64,000 nucleotides of DNA, taken from assembly GCA_964423575.1 (NCBI GenBank), contig CAYRFF010000014.1, positions 3,262-67,261 of the forward strand. The letters are read 5' to 3'. This document shows positions 9,018 through 16,655 of this stretch, one piece after another; position 1 is the first letter of the stretch, and every line of letters starts with the position of its first letter. This DNA is from CAYRFF01 sp964423575. GTDB lineage: Bacteria > Bacteroidota > Bacteroidia > Chitinophagales > Saprospiraceae. Under the pieces are notes generated by a model. The model was not told where the DNA came from. It worked only from the letters and a program-made list of their open reading frames with translations, and made no database searches. The translations under genes were made by a program, and so were the position numbers.

Positions 9018-9054
9018 TGTGTAGGGACGCACGGCCGTGCGTCCCTACACATAA
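9015..9054. repeat. Perfect 40-bp palindrome
   Basis: The halves 9015-9034 and 9035-9054 are perfect reverse complements with no loop, built from the GTAGGGACGCACGG core. A further inverted-orientation copy, CCGTGCGTCCCTACACATA, lies at 9078-9096. Palindromes with this GGGACGCACGGCCGTGCGTCCC core resemble small mobile palindromes seen in other bacteria. Confidence 0.9.
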
Positions 9055-9290
9055 ATACGTCTTTTGCTGTCGAAATGCCGTGCGTCCCTACACATATAAC
9101 CGTTGCTTTTACAGTCGAAATCGCCCCTACACACAAATAAATGCTTCAAACAGAGAACTTGTATTGTATAGCACCTCAACACACTCTTTCACCTTTCCTC
9201 AACCAGTAAAAACACGCAGTTATACTAAATAATTATGTTATTAATATATTTTAACTTACATTTACTGTTAGTTAATTTAAACTTTCTTAA

Positions 9291-9620
9291 ATGGAGATTG
9301 TTTTTAAGACAAAGAAACTCAGAACCCTGGCAAACGATTATAATAAATGCCGGAAAGAAATGGGTGATAAAAGGGCGAAGATATTTCATCGGAGACTGGG
9401 TGAACTTAAAAGTGCAGATTCCCTGGAAGATGTACGCTATTTACCCGGAAACTACCATCAGTTGACAGGGAATTACAAAGGACACTGGGCGTGCAATCTC
9501 GATCAACCTTACAGACTTATTTTCAGGCCTGCAGCAGAACCTCCAACTGATGAGCATGGTGGCATAATTACGAGTCAAGTAATAGAAGTGTTGATAATAA
9601 AGATTGAGGATTATCACTAA
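9291..9620 (+). CDS. higB: HigB/RelE-type mRNA interferase toxin
   Basis: A 109-residue basic protein of the HigB branch of the RelE superfamily (plasmid-maintenance killer type), expected to cut mRNA at the ribosome. It has the family layout: an N-terminal beta strand MEIVFKTKKL, a Lys/Arg-rich helical region, the strand DVRYLPGNYHQLTG, then WACNLDQPYRLIF and a C-terminal VIEVLIIKIEDYH. The following gene, 34 bases downstream, encodes a HigA-type antitoxin fused to a metallopeptidase domain. Toxin-first order is the usual HigBA order. It lies directly after the repeat field, which may contain its promoter. Confidence 0.88.
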   Translation: MEIVFKTKKLRTLANDYNKCRKEMGDKRAKIFHRRLGELKSADSLEDVRYLPGNYHQLTGNYKGHWACNLDQPYRLIFRPAAEPPTDEHGGIITSQVIEVLIIKIEDYH

Positions 9621-9654
9621 AAAAGAACAAATCAAACAATCAAAATGAAGAATT

Positions 9655-10776
9655 ATGAATGTCAGGAACGAATATCAGCAAACCATTGTATTTCATCCGG
9701 GCGAAACTTTACAGGAGAAGCTTGATGAAATGGGTATGGGTCCAAAGGAATTTTCTCTGCGTACAGGAAAACCGGAGAAAACCATTATTGATGTATTAAA
9801 AGGCAGAAGTAGTATAACCTCCGAAATGGCAATTCTATTTGAAAATGTACTACAAATTCCTGCACACTTCTGGTTGAATATGCAGCGCGCTTATGATGAG
9901 TATTTGGCTAGACAAGAATGGGAAGCAGAACTAGAAAACGCAAAAGACTGGGCAAGAGAATTTCCATATCCGGAAATGGCTCGTAAAGGATGGGTTAAAG
10001 CTACACGAAAAGCTGAAGAGAAAGCAATGGAACTATTTAAGTTCTTTGGTTTTTCACGAGTTCAATCCTGGGAGAGATACTACTATAAGCAGGAATTGAA
10101 AGTAGATTTCAGAATTTCACTGGCACATACCAAGAAAGCACATGCTATATCTGCCTGGTTGCGAAAGGGAGAGTTACAAGCCGCTCAACTCCCTACATAT
10201 CCTTTTGATAAAGATGCATTCAAGGGGTCATTGCATGAATTAAAGGATATTATGGTCATTCAACCGGATGACTTTTTTCAGCAAATACAGGAAATATGTC
10301 TAAAAAATGGAGTGAAGGTTGTTTATACGCCTAGTATTAAGGAAGCTGCCGTAAATGGTTGTACAAGATGGATAAAGGACAATCCATTAATACAATTATC
10401 AGATAGATATAAACGGAATGACATTTTCTGGTTTACCTTTTTCCATGAGATCGGACATATCTTGTTACATGGGAAAAAGGATATTTTCCTCAGAGATGTC
10501 GAATACAACGGGATTGACCTGATTAAGGAGCAGGAAGCAGATAATTTTGCTTCTGAATGGCTCTTAAGCAAGGAGCAAGAGGAAGAAATCCTATTGAAAT
10601 TCAACATTACCGATGAAGTAATCGAGGAATATGCAGAGAAATTCCATACACATCCAGCGATGATTGTGGGAAGGCTTCAGCATAGAGAATTGATTCCGTT
10701 TTCTCGTGGACGTGAGTTTATTGTGAAGATTGATTTAGGATCTTTTAGGCACCATTTCGATCAACACCGTCATTAA
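9655..10776 (+). CDS. higA: HigA antitoxin fused to an ImmA/IrrE metallopeptidase domain
   Basis: A 373-residue protein. Residues 10-95 are a HigA-type helix-turn-helix domain (HPGETLQEKLDEMGM, then a recognition region and IPAHFWLNMQRAYDEY, typical of HigA). Residues about 180-345 form an ImmA/IrrE domain with zinc motif HEIGH at 264-268. It should bind and neutralise HigB and repress the operon. The role of the protease-like part, perhaps regulated turnover, is not known for this pairing. Its last 32 bases overlap the 3' end of a convergent gene (10745-11356). With the module at 6490-8097 this gives two ImmA-type modules within 4.3 kb. Confidence 0.85.
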   Translation: MNVRNEYQQTIVFHPGETLQEKLDEMGMGPKEFSLRTGKPEKTIIDVLKGRSSITSEMAILFENVLQIPAHFWLNMQRAYDEYLARQEWEAELENAKDWAREFPYPEMARKGWVKATRKAEEKAMELFKFFGFSRVQSWERYYYKQELKVDFRISLAHTKKAHAISAWLRKGELQAAQLPTYPFDKDAFKGSLHELKDIMVIQPDDFFQQIQEICLKNGVKVVYTPSIKEAAVNGCTRWIKDNPLIQLSDRYKRNDIFWFTFFHEIGHILLHGKKDIFLRDVEYNGIDLIKEQEADNFASEWLLSKEQEEEILLKFNITDEVIEEYAEKFHTHPAMIVGRLQHRELIPFSRGREFIVKIDLGSFRHHFDQHRH

Positions 10777-11356
10777 ATCTAGTAAAGTGTATTGAGATTT
10801 TTAAAAGAAAGAGGTAAGCTCCATAATTGCTTAACGTAAAAATCCTTTTTGATAGAATATCCATATTAGAAACATATTTGTTATTAATATTATTTAATCT
10901 ATCAAGAAATACAATAGACTCATTTAATTTATCACCTATCTTAGGTAGATAAAATATTTGGGTTATTCCCTGTTTCCTTATTAAATCTATATGCTGGGTT
11001 ATTGATTCTTCGCTTTTACTACTATACTTAATTAAGTTATTTTGATATTTTTGTAAATTAACTATTGGAGCGTAAACAATTTGTGAAGGGAAATTTCGCA
11101 AATTTGATGGGTCAATGTCGCATGTGTTTGACAAAATTATTACTGGGACTTCACGCATATCGGAATCTGGTAAGTTGACCACAGGCATTTCATCTATACC
11201 ATCTCCTTGGAAAACTGTTTTATCTTTTTTTAAATAAGATGTATAAAGTCTACTATCAATGTTGGCTGGGAAATCTTTTAAGCACTGAAATAATGTATCT
11301 TCTGAACCAGGAGATAAGTATTTTGGGAGATAAAGCTTAAAGTCATCAAGTGTCAT
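10745..11356 (-). CDS. Unrecognised 203-aa protein, third gene of the TIGR04255 cassette
   Basis: I do not recognise a named family. The protein is soluble, with no signal peptide or membrane segment. A distinctive motif VIILSNTCDIDPSN lies at about residues 72-85, where a Cys-Asp pair follows a hydrophobic strand, and the C terminus reads IHFTRFNDGVDR. Its ATG overlaps the stop codon of the 99-aa gene by four bases (ATGA, 11353-11356), which indicates translational coupling. It is the last gene of a same-strand run that starts with hsdR. Its 3' end overlaps higA by 32 bases, tail to tail. Low GC suggests acquired DNA. A defence role is inferred from location only. Confidence 0.75.
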   Translation of the reverse strand: MTLDDFKLYLPKYLSPGSEDTLFQCLKDFPANIDSRLYTSYLKKDKTVFQGDGIDEMPVVNLPDSDMREVPVIILSNTCDIDPSNLRNFPSQIVYAPIVNLQKYQNNLIKYSSKSEESITQHIDLIRKQGITQIFYLPKIGDKLNESIVFLDRLNNINNKYVSNMDILSKRIFTLSNYGAYLFLLKISIHFTRFNDGVDRNGA

Positions 11357-11652
11357 ATCAGATCCCAGAAGTTTTCATTTACTATATCCACAAATTCACC
11401 ATCCATATCTTGAGAATTAGATATTAAATTTTCAGCAAATTTCAATATTGTTTGAATCTTTTTCTCCTCAACTCTGGAGTAAGATTCAATATCTAATCCG
11501 CTATATTCTGAAAGCTTATATGATATGCCTTCTGGATGATTTTGAAAGATCTCTATAGGATAGTTTTCTGAATCTATGTTGGTCTGGCTAGGACTCATAA
11601 AAGTTGCGAAAAGTAATAAATTGGTCCCCCAAAAAGAATAGTCTAAGTTCAT
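11353..11652 (-). CDS. Unrecognised 99-aa protein, second gene of the TIGR04255 cassette
   Basis: A small acidic, soluble protein with no recognised domain. A Phe/Leu/Met-rich N terminus (LDYSFWGTNLLLFATF) is followed by a likely helical part and a C-terminal FVDIVNENFWDLI. It begins 16 bases after the TIGR04255-family gene and its stop overlaps the start of the 203-aa gene, so the three genes appear to be one translationally linked unit. The size and acidity would suit an adaptor or an antidote to a neighbour, but this is speculation. Confidence 0.7.
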   Translation of the reverse strand: MNLDYSFWGTNLLLFATFMSPSQTNIDSENYPIEIFQNHPEGISYKLSEYSGLDIESYSRVEEKKIQTILKFAENLISNSQDMDGEFVDIVNENFWDLI

Positions 11653-11668
11653 GTTATTAATATTTTAA

Positions 11669-12376
11669 TTAGTACTCTGGATTAAGTGAATCAAGAAATT
11701 GTGGCTTAAGTAATCCAAAAAATATTGTTTTTTCAACGTCATGACATTGACTTATTAGGTTGGTTTTGTTCTTATTAAAATCTTCAATATTTATTGTTGT
11801 CTTGAAGGTATCAATATCTATAAGTGTTCCGGTTCTACCTTTTATGTCAATTTGATTGGTCAGTTGTAAAATATTAGAAAATCCACCTTCGGTTATAACA
11901 GTTTTAATAATAGTACTATTGTGGCCAATTTCTTTATTGTTTACCTTGACTTCGAGATTTAATTTATCAAAAACATTTCCCTCAAAGAAATTAACATATC
12001 TCAATCCTACTCTATTAAGGGTATCTATCACGCCTGTTTCAAGAAATAGGTCAATAACATTATCGATTTCTGCAGAAAACTTTTTCCACCCTAGATATTT
12101 TGGATATGAGCCAATAGTTAAAACATTAGGCCCTATTTGTACAACAAAGTCATTATTTGAAATTTTAAAATATGGCCTATATTTCAGGCTCTCATCTCTA
12201 GATAAAACATGTTCTGGCAACTGTAGTATTGGTAAATTATCAACATTGGGATAACGATCTTTTAGGACAGAATAAATTATTCCAAATACTGCGTTTCTAT
12301 TAACCTTTGTTTCAAATCTAAGATCAAGTAAAGCATCAACAATTGGACACGGATTAATATTATTTGGTAGTTTCAC
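11669..12376 (-). CDS. TIGR04255 family protein
   Basis: A 235-residue protein that fits the sporadically distributed TIGR04255 family. The N-terminal signature NPCPIVDALLDLRFE corresponds to the family's NPIxEAxxEIRF motif. A mid-region YPKYLGWKKF and a conserved LNRVGLRYVN follow, and the C terminus is LNPEY. No function is established for the family. The start must be GTG at 12376, because there is no ATG in frame nearby. It follows the HEPN-like gene by 88 bases and precedes the 99-aa gene by 16 bases, on the same strand. Low GC is shared with its neighbours. Confidence 0.8.
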   Translation of the reverse strand: MKLPNNINPCPIVDALLDLRFETKVNRNAVFGIIYSVLKDRYPNVDNLPILQLPEHVLSRDESLKYRPYFKISNNDFVVQIGPNVLTIGSYPKYLGWKKFSAEIDNVIDLFLETGVIDTLNRVGLRYVNFFEGNVFDKLNLEVKVNNKEIGHNSTIIKTVITEGGFSNILQLTNQIDIKGRTGTLIDIDTFKTTINIEDFNKNKTNLISQCHDVEKTIFFGLLKPQFLDSLNPEY

Positions 12377-12464
12377 ATTAGTTTTTTTGTTATCACAAAG
12401 ATATTTATCCTTTTAACAATTAAAAATATTATGAGTTTAGTATTCAAACGAACTTTTAAGTAGT

Positions 12465-13838
12465 TCAATTGCCCTCCACCCACGGAACTCTTTCTTTCTG
12501 CCTTATTGGATCATTGATGCACCGATTCAAATAATACCCCTCATAATCGAGAATCTTCAATAGAGAAAGCTCTAAATACCAAAGACTCAACTCTAAAGCT
12601 TCGTTCCTAGCACGAATATTTATTTCTTCAAGGGCTTTTCTTTTTCCCTCCCTAGAATGGACTAGAGCATTTCTTATATAAACAAAAGTCTCCGGAGCTT
12701 CGTCTCCTTGTGAATTGATTTCCTGTTGAACGTCTTTAAAATCATTAAATGCCTCGGGTATTTCAGTTGATAGATTTAATTGAGATAGAATAAGTCGGAT
12801 TTTATTTGCTGCTGAAAGATTTCTTGAATCTCTTCCAGCAATCATTCCTTTTTCTTCAACTATCCACCAGTTATAAATCAGTTCTAAACCGGTCTGTGCG
12901 AATATGATTGCGCCATTTATTAATCCTGCTCTATTATTTGCTTCTGCGTACCATTGAACTATAGTACTCAGAAAGTTTTGTGTTTCTTTTCCTCTCTTCC
13001 ATAGCTTTCTAAAACTTATCCATAAAGAATTTAAATAATCACTATCTTTTACCCTCAAATGCCTCAAGCTCCAAGATTTGCAGTCCTTATATGCTTCAAA
13101 TAACTCTCCTGCATAATCTGTCCATTTAACCTCTTCCTCATAGATTCCTTGAAATAATAAAGGATGTATTCTTCTTCCATTCAAAAAAGTAAAAAACACA
13201 GCAATGCAAAGTCGTAATTCTTCTAATTCTTTATATGAGATACTTCCCTTTCTTGATTTAATGCTTCCATTATAAAGCAATATATATCCACTAGTTTTCC
13301 TTAAGTTCTTAAAAAGAGCTTGATAGTCTTTCTTCTTATCTATGGTGATTATTAAATCTTCATCTTCTAAAGTAATTCTACCTAAATACGCATAAGTATC
13401 TATTTCAATCGTTTCTCCAAATATTTCTTTCAAGTTTGGGATACTGAAGTTTATTGAAGTAACCGGTATTGATGAATCGCCCACTATTAAATCACCATAA
13501 AAATGCCCACTTATATTTGAAGGTCTGGATGGACCAATAGATGACCTTAACTCAGTTGTGGATGTCTTACCCCAATAAATCCCGTCGATAAATAACTCAT
13601 TAAAAGATAAGAGATCTTTCATTAGCATTGAGGAATTTTGTGTTTCCAATTCTCCTTCAAAATATACTCTCGGAATAGGAAACCATTTAAACTTTATAAT
13701 TCCATCAACAACGGCCTTTTTGTCAGCATTTTTTAGTGTAAACTCCCCCTCATGTATCACAATCTCCTCATTAGGACTTTCCATTGAAAAGTTATTGGAA
13801 ATAGCTTCTGGAATATCGTGAAATTTATCTTTATCCAT
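12465..13838 (-). CDS. ApeA-like protein with C-terminal HEPN RNase motif
   Basis: A 457-residue protein. The first 230 residues look like beta-rich repeats (IHEGEFTL, IIKFKWFPIPRVYFEGEL, SINFSIPN), similar in style to the N-terminal domain of ApeA-type anti-phage proteins. The C-terminal half is helical and carries RNALVH at residues 389-394, the RxxxxH motif of HEPN ribonucleases. The gene begins 27 bases after the hsdS stop on the same strand, so it is probably cotranscribed with the type I restriction genes. HEPN nucleases coupled to type I enzymes are known (PrrC), but this protein has no ABC ATPase part. An RNase role is inferred from the motif. Confidence 0.75.
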   Translation of the reverse strand: MDKDKFHDIPEAISNNFSMESPNEEIVIHEGEFTLKNADKKAVVDGIIKFKWFPIPRVYFEGELETQNSSMLMKDLLSFNELFIDGIYWGKTSTTELRSSIGPSRPSNISGHFYGDLIVGDSSIPVTSINFSIPNLKEIFGETIEIDTYAYLGRITLEDEDLIITIDKKKDYQALFKNLRKTSGYILLYNGSIKSRKGSISYKELEELRLCIAVFFTFLNGRRIHPLLFQGIYEEEVKWTDYAGELFEAYKDCKSWSLRHLRVKDSDYLNSLWISFRKLWKRGKETQNFLSTIVQWYAEANNRAGLINGAIIFAQTGLELIYNWWIVEEKGMIAGRDSRNLSAANKIRLILSQLNLSTEIPEAFNDFKDVQQEINSQGDEAPETFVYIRNALVHSREGKRKALEEINIRARNEALELSLWYLELSLLKILDYEGYYLNRCINDPIRQKERVPWVEGN

Positions 13839-13865
13839 AGTCCTTTTGTTCTTTATAATAATATC

Positions 13866-15041
13866 CTACTCCCCCACTCTCACATGACCATTCATCAGCA
13901 TAGGTAAAAGCCAGTCGCGAAGTGAAGCGAGTTCAATATTCTGCTTTTCAAGATTATTTTGTTTCTCAAATATTGGAGTAATTATTTGTCTAAACTCTTC
14001 AACTATTTTTAAGGGAGGCTTGACAATATTAATCCTTTTTAATGCTGTGGCACTTATTTCTCTAAATGTTGAACCGCCTGCGTTTTGTTCGATTAAAGGC
14101 ATATTTCTTATTAGGGTATAATAAACATACTCTGCCGGATAATCTTTGTTGCAAAAGAAAGACTTAAAACCTTGGTTCGTTGTACATTCCTTTCTGTTAA
14201 TTGCAACATATCCTATCGGTGCTCTTGATGACATAAGTACTGAAAAGGGAGGAAGTATCGTTAATGATGCGTTTTGAATTCCTTCTTCTGTTACATCATT
14301 TTCTCCTCTTGTAATAAATTTATTTCCCGTGTTCATTGAAAGATCTTTAGGGGTTATCCACGGAGTACCATCTGTAGTATAGTGCTTAGGATTACTTTTT
14401 CTTGGTGTGCTCCCACTTATTATAGTTCCTAGTTTTTCTATCATTTCTAGATCCCATCCCTCCGGAATCTCTCTTCCCAGTCTCTTATTATACACCATCT
14501 TACCGCCGGAAGACTTATATGGATTCCCGTTCTCATCCGGGAAATCAAACTGTACAAACCAATAATCATAGATTGTCCGAGCCATTTCCTCCAGCTCTGC
14601 ATTGATTTTATTGTTTAGCTCTATTTTATCATCTAAAGAAGAGAGGACAGAGGCGATTTTCTTTTGAGTAGAAATTGAAGGTAACTTTACTTCAATATCA
14701 TAATAGGAACTAAAGGTCATACTAGGCACACCCGTGCCAGTATTAAGATTACTTAAATCAAGTAGATTTATATAGTTAAATAGATAGAAAGGGACAGCTT
14801 TTGTTTCATCCACAATAGAATAATATAGTGTATCAACTGTCCAAAATTCGCCATTTACATACTGTATATTATCCAGAGATCCCTTCCGTGGCAAAAGAAT
14901 ACTTTTTCCATCATAAATTGCAGTGTCTACATACCTCATAAGTCCTCCACTTCCAAATACTGGAATGGTCCCATCCTTTAAATCCTTATGGTCTTTACCA
15001 TTTTTGATTTCAAGAAGCTCTTTCAGTAGATATTTCTTCAT
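13866..15041 (-). CDS. hsdS: Type I restriction-modification specificity subunit S
   Basis: A 391-residue DNA-recognition subunit. It has the usual two target-recognition domains and conserved helical spacers. TRD1 covers about residues 1-115, followed by the spacer STQKKIASVLSSLDDKIELN. TRD2 begins near the IPEGW motif (about residue 194), and the second helix region is EKQNNLEKQNIELASLRDWLLPMLMNG. The protein sets the target sequence for both methylation and cleavage. Its start codon overlaps the hsdM stop by four bases (15038-15041). It is full length with no frameshift. The target site cannot be read from sequence. Confidence 0.93.
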   Translation of the reverse strand: MKKYLLKELLEIKNGKDHKDLKDGTIPVFGSGGLMRYVDTAIYDGKSILLPRKGSLDNIQYVNGEFWTVDTLYYSIVDETKAVPFYLFNYINLLDLSNLNTGTGVPSMTFSSYYDIEVKLPSISTQKKIASVLSSLDDKIELNNKINAELEEMARTIYDYWFVQFDFPDENGNPYKSSGGKMVYNKRLGREIPEGWDLEMIEKLGTIISGSTPRKSNPKHYTTDGTPWITPKDLSMNTGNKFITRGENDVTEEGIQNASLTILPPFSVLMSSRAPIGYVAINRKECTTNQGFKSFFCNKDYPAEYVYYTLIRNMPLIEQNAGGSTFREISATALKRINIVKPPLKIVEEFRQIITPIFEKQNNLEKQNIELASLRDWLLPMLMNGHVRVGE

Positions 15042-16651
15042 AATCCAATATTTTGCAAATCGGATAAAATCGTTTTATCTAGTTCTTCTCCTTTTTTAAA
15101 TAGGTCATTTAAGGATGTTTTGTGTTTCTTTAATTTCTCCTTAAACTCTTCAGCTGTAATATCTACATACTCTATCTTAATCGGGAAATACTGCCCGGCA
15201 GAAAAGGAGTAGTTCTTTTCCTTGATTTCTTCAGCAGTTACGACAACGGAAAGATCATCTACTTCATTTTTTGCATTGAAGTTGTCGATGATAAGTGCTT
15301 CTTCTTCCGCAGTTAATATCACACGTTGTCGGTTTCCATCTTTTACCTTTTCGCCCATGCCGGATGCGTCTAATAGTACGATTGCTTCCATATCAGCCGC
15401 CTTATCGATAAAAAGAACGGAGACATTGGTTCCTGTACTGGCAAATATATTACTCGGCATACTGACAACTCCACGCAGCCAGCCTCTTTCAATCAAGGCT
15501 TCTCTGATATTCTTTTCTATACCTGACTGAGCGGTGATGAATCCGGTCGGAACAACTACGGCTGCTTTCCCATTTGCCGAAAGGCTGTGCATAATATGCT
15601 GTATAAAAAGCAGGTAAATCGACATAGATTCCTTTTTCTTCTTGGGAACATTGGGGATTCCGGCAAAGAAACGCTGTCTAAAAGCGTCTTTGTCCAGATC
15701 GTCACGGAAATCGGAGAAATCGAGCTTGAAAGGGGGATTGGAAACGATATAATCGAATTCCGTATCGAGATAATAAGGCTCAGCGATGGTATTGGTGCGG
15801 ATGATATTGGGGATAGAGTGTGCAAGCTCGTTTATCACGAGATTCAGACGCATCATATCGCTGGATTTCTGAGAAATATCCTCGGAATAAATGGTGCAGT
15901 TCCGTTCTCCGATTTCATGTGCCAGACTCATCAATAAAGTACCTGAACCTGCACTCGGATCATAGACTTTTACGTTCTTTACCGGCTCCGGAACGAGTAT
16001 CTGCGCCATAATCCGCGCAACGGCATGCGGCGTGTAGTACTCTGCATATTTCCCACCGGAATCGGAGTTGTAATCCTTAATCAGATACTCAAATATCGTC
16101 GCAAAGAAGTCGTATTTCTCTTCAAACATCTCTTCAAAGCTGAATTCAAAGAGTTTGTTGATTAATGCCCGACAGAAAGCAGGTCGACGAGAGCTATCCG
16201 AGATAAATTGACTCAATTCATCAAATAATCTGTCCTTGTGCCCGCTGGAAGACTTAATGGAGAAAATATCGGCATTGTCGATGCTGATTTCTCTTAAAGT
16301 ATCGTCAAAGAGCTTATCAAAGTTTCCTTCATTCTGTCGCTGAAAGAGATGAGAAATCAATTGTGTGGGTTTAAAACGCGGTATGCCCGCATCCAGTCCC
16401 GCAAGAAGAAACTTGTACTCATCTTCACCCATTGCCTCCAAAGCCTCGATAAGATTTTCCTCATTGGCAAGTCGCGGTTCTTCCGTTTTTATCGCTTTTC
16501 TGAACTTATCGTTCAGGACTTTATAGAGGAAAACCTGGGTGATGATTTTAAATTCGTTTCCATCATTCCCAAGGCCGTAATTAGCACATACGCTTTTTAA
16601 ATCGTCTATTAATTCCTTGGTTTTATTAATAAAGTCGATGTCTTTTGTCAT
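15038..16651 (-). CDS. hsdM: Type I restriction-modification DNA methyltransferase subunit M
   Basis: A 537-residue N6-adenine methyltransferase. An HsdM N-terminal helical domain occupies residues 1-165. The catalytic domain has the AdoMet-binding DPSAGSG at 231-237 and the catalytic NPPF at 305-308. YYTPHAVARIM before motif I is also typical. With HsdS it methylates host DNA, and with HsdR it forms the restriction complex. It starts four bases after the hsdR stop and overlaps hsdS, so hsdR-hsdM-hsdS is one operon read leftwards. Confidence 0.96.
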   Translation of the reverse strand: MTKDIDFINKTKELIDDLKSVCANYGLGNDGNEFKIITQVFLYKVLNDKFRKAIKTEEPRLANEENLIEALEAMGEDEYKFLLAGLDAGIPRFKPTQLISHLFQRQNEGNFDKLFDDTLREISIDNADIFSIKSSSGHKDRLFDELSQFISDSSRRPAFCRALINKLFEFSFEEMFEEKYDFFATIFEYLIKDYNSDSGGKYAEYYTPHAVARIMAQILVPEPVKNVKVYDPSAGSGTLLMSLAHEIGERNCTIYSEDISQKSSDMMRLNLVINELAHSIPNIIRTNTIAEPYYLDTEFDYIVSNPPFKLDFSDFRDDLDKDAFRQRFFAGIPNVPKKKKESMSIYLLFIQHIMHSLSANGKAAVVVPTGFITAQSGIEKNIREALIERGWLRGVVSMPSNIFASTGTNVSVLFIDKAADMEAIVLLDASGMGEKVKDGNRQRVILTAEEEALIIDNFNAKNEVDDLSVVVTAEEIKEKNYSFSAGQYFPIKIEYVDITAEEFKEKLKKHKTSLNDLFKKGEELDKTILSDLQNIGL

Positions 16652-16655
16652 ATTT

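Larger units (their letters stand above)
8098..9290. other. Repeat-rich intergenic field, about 1.2 kb
   Basis: No credible gene is present. The field holds at least seven structured elements: hairpins at 8460-8485, 8515-8541 and 8776-8813, a conserved-flank hairpin element at 8855-8915, two 47-bp tandem units at 8924-9017, a 40-bp palindrome at 9015-9054 and another half-copy at 9078-9096. The open frame at 9017-9232 runs through the palindromic repeats. The field separates two ImmA-type modules. Confidence 0.8.

Noticed and set aside
9017..9232. Open frame of 71 codons
   Set aside because: It runs straight through the palindrome and half-copy repeats, has no family and starts inside the repeat.
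12465..13838. Identification of the HEPN protein as PrrC itself
   Set aside because: PrrC has an N-terminal ABC-type ATPase domain. No Walker motifs are present here.
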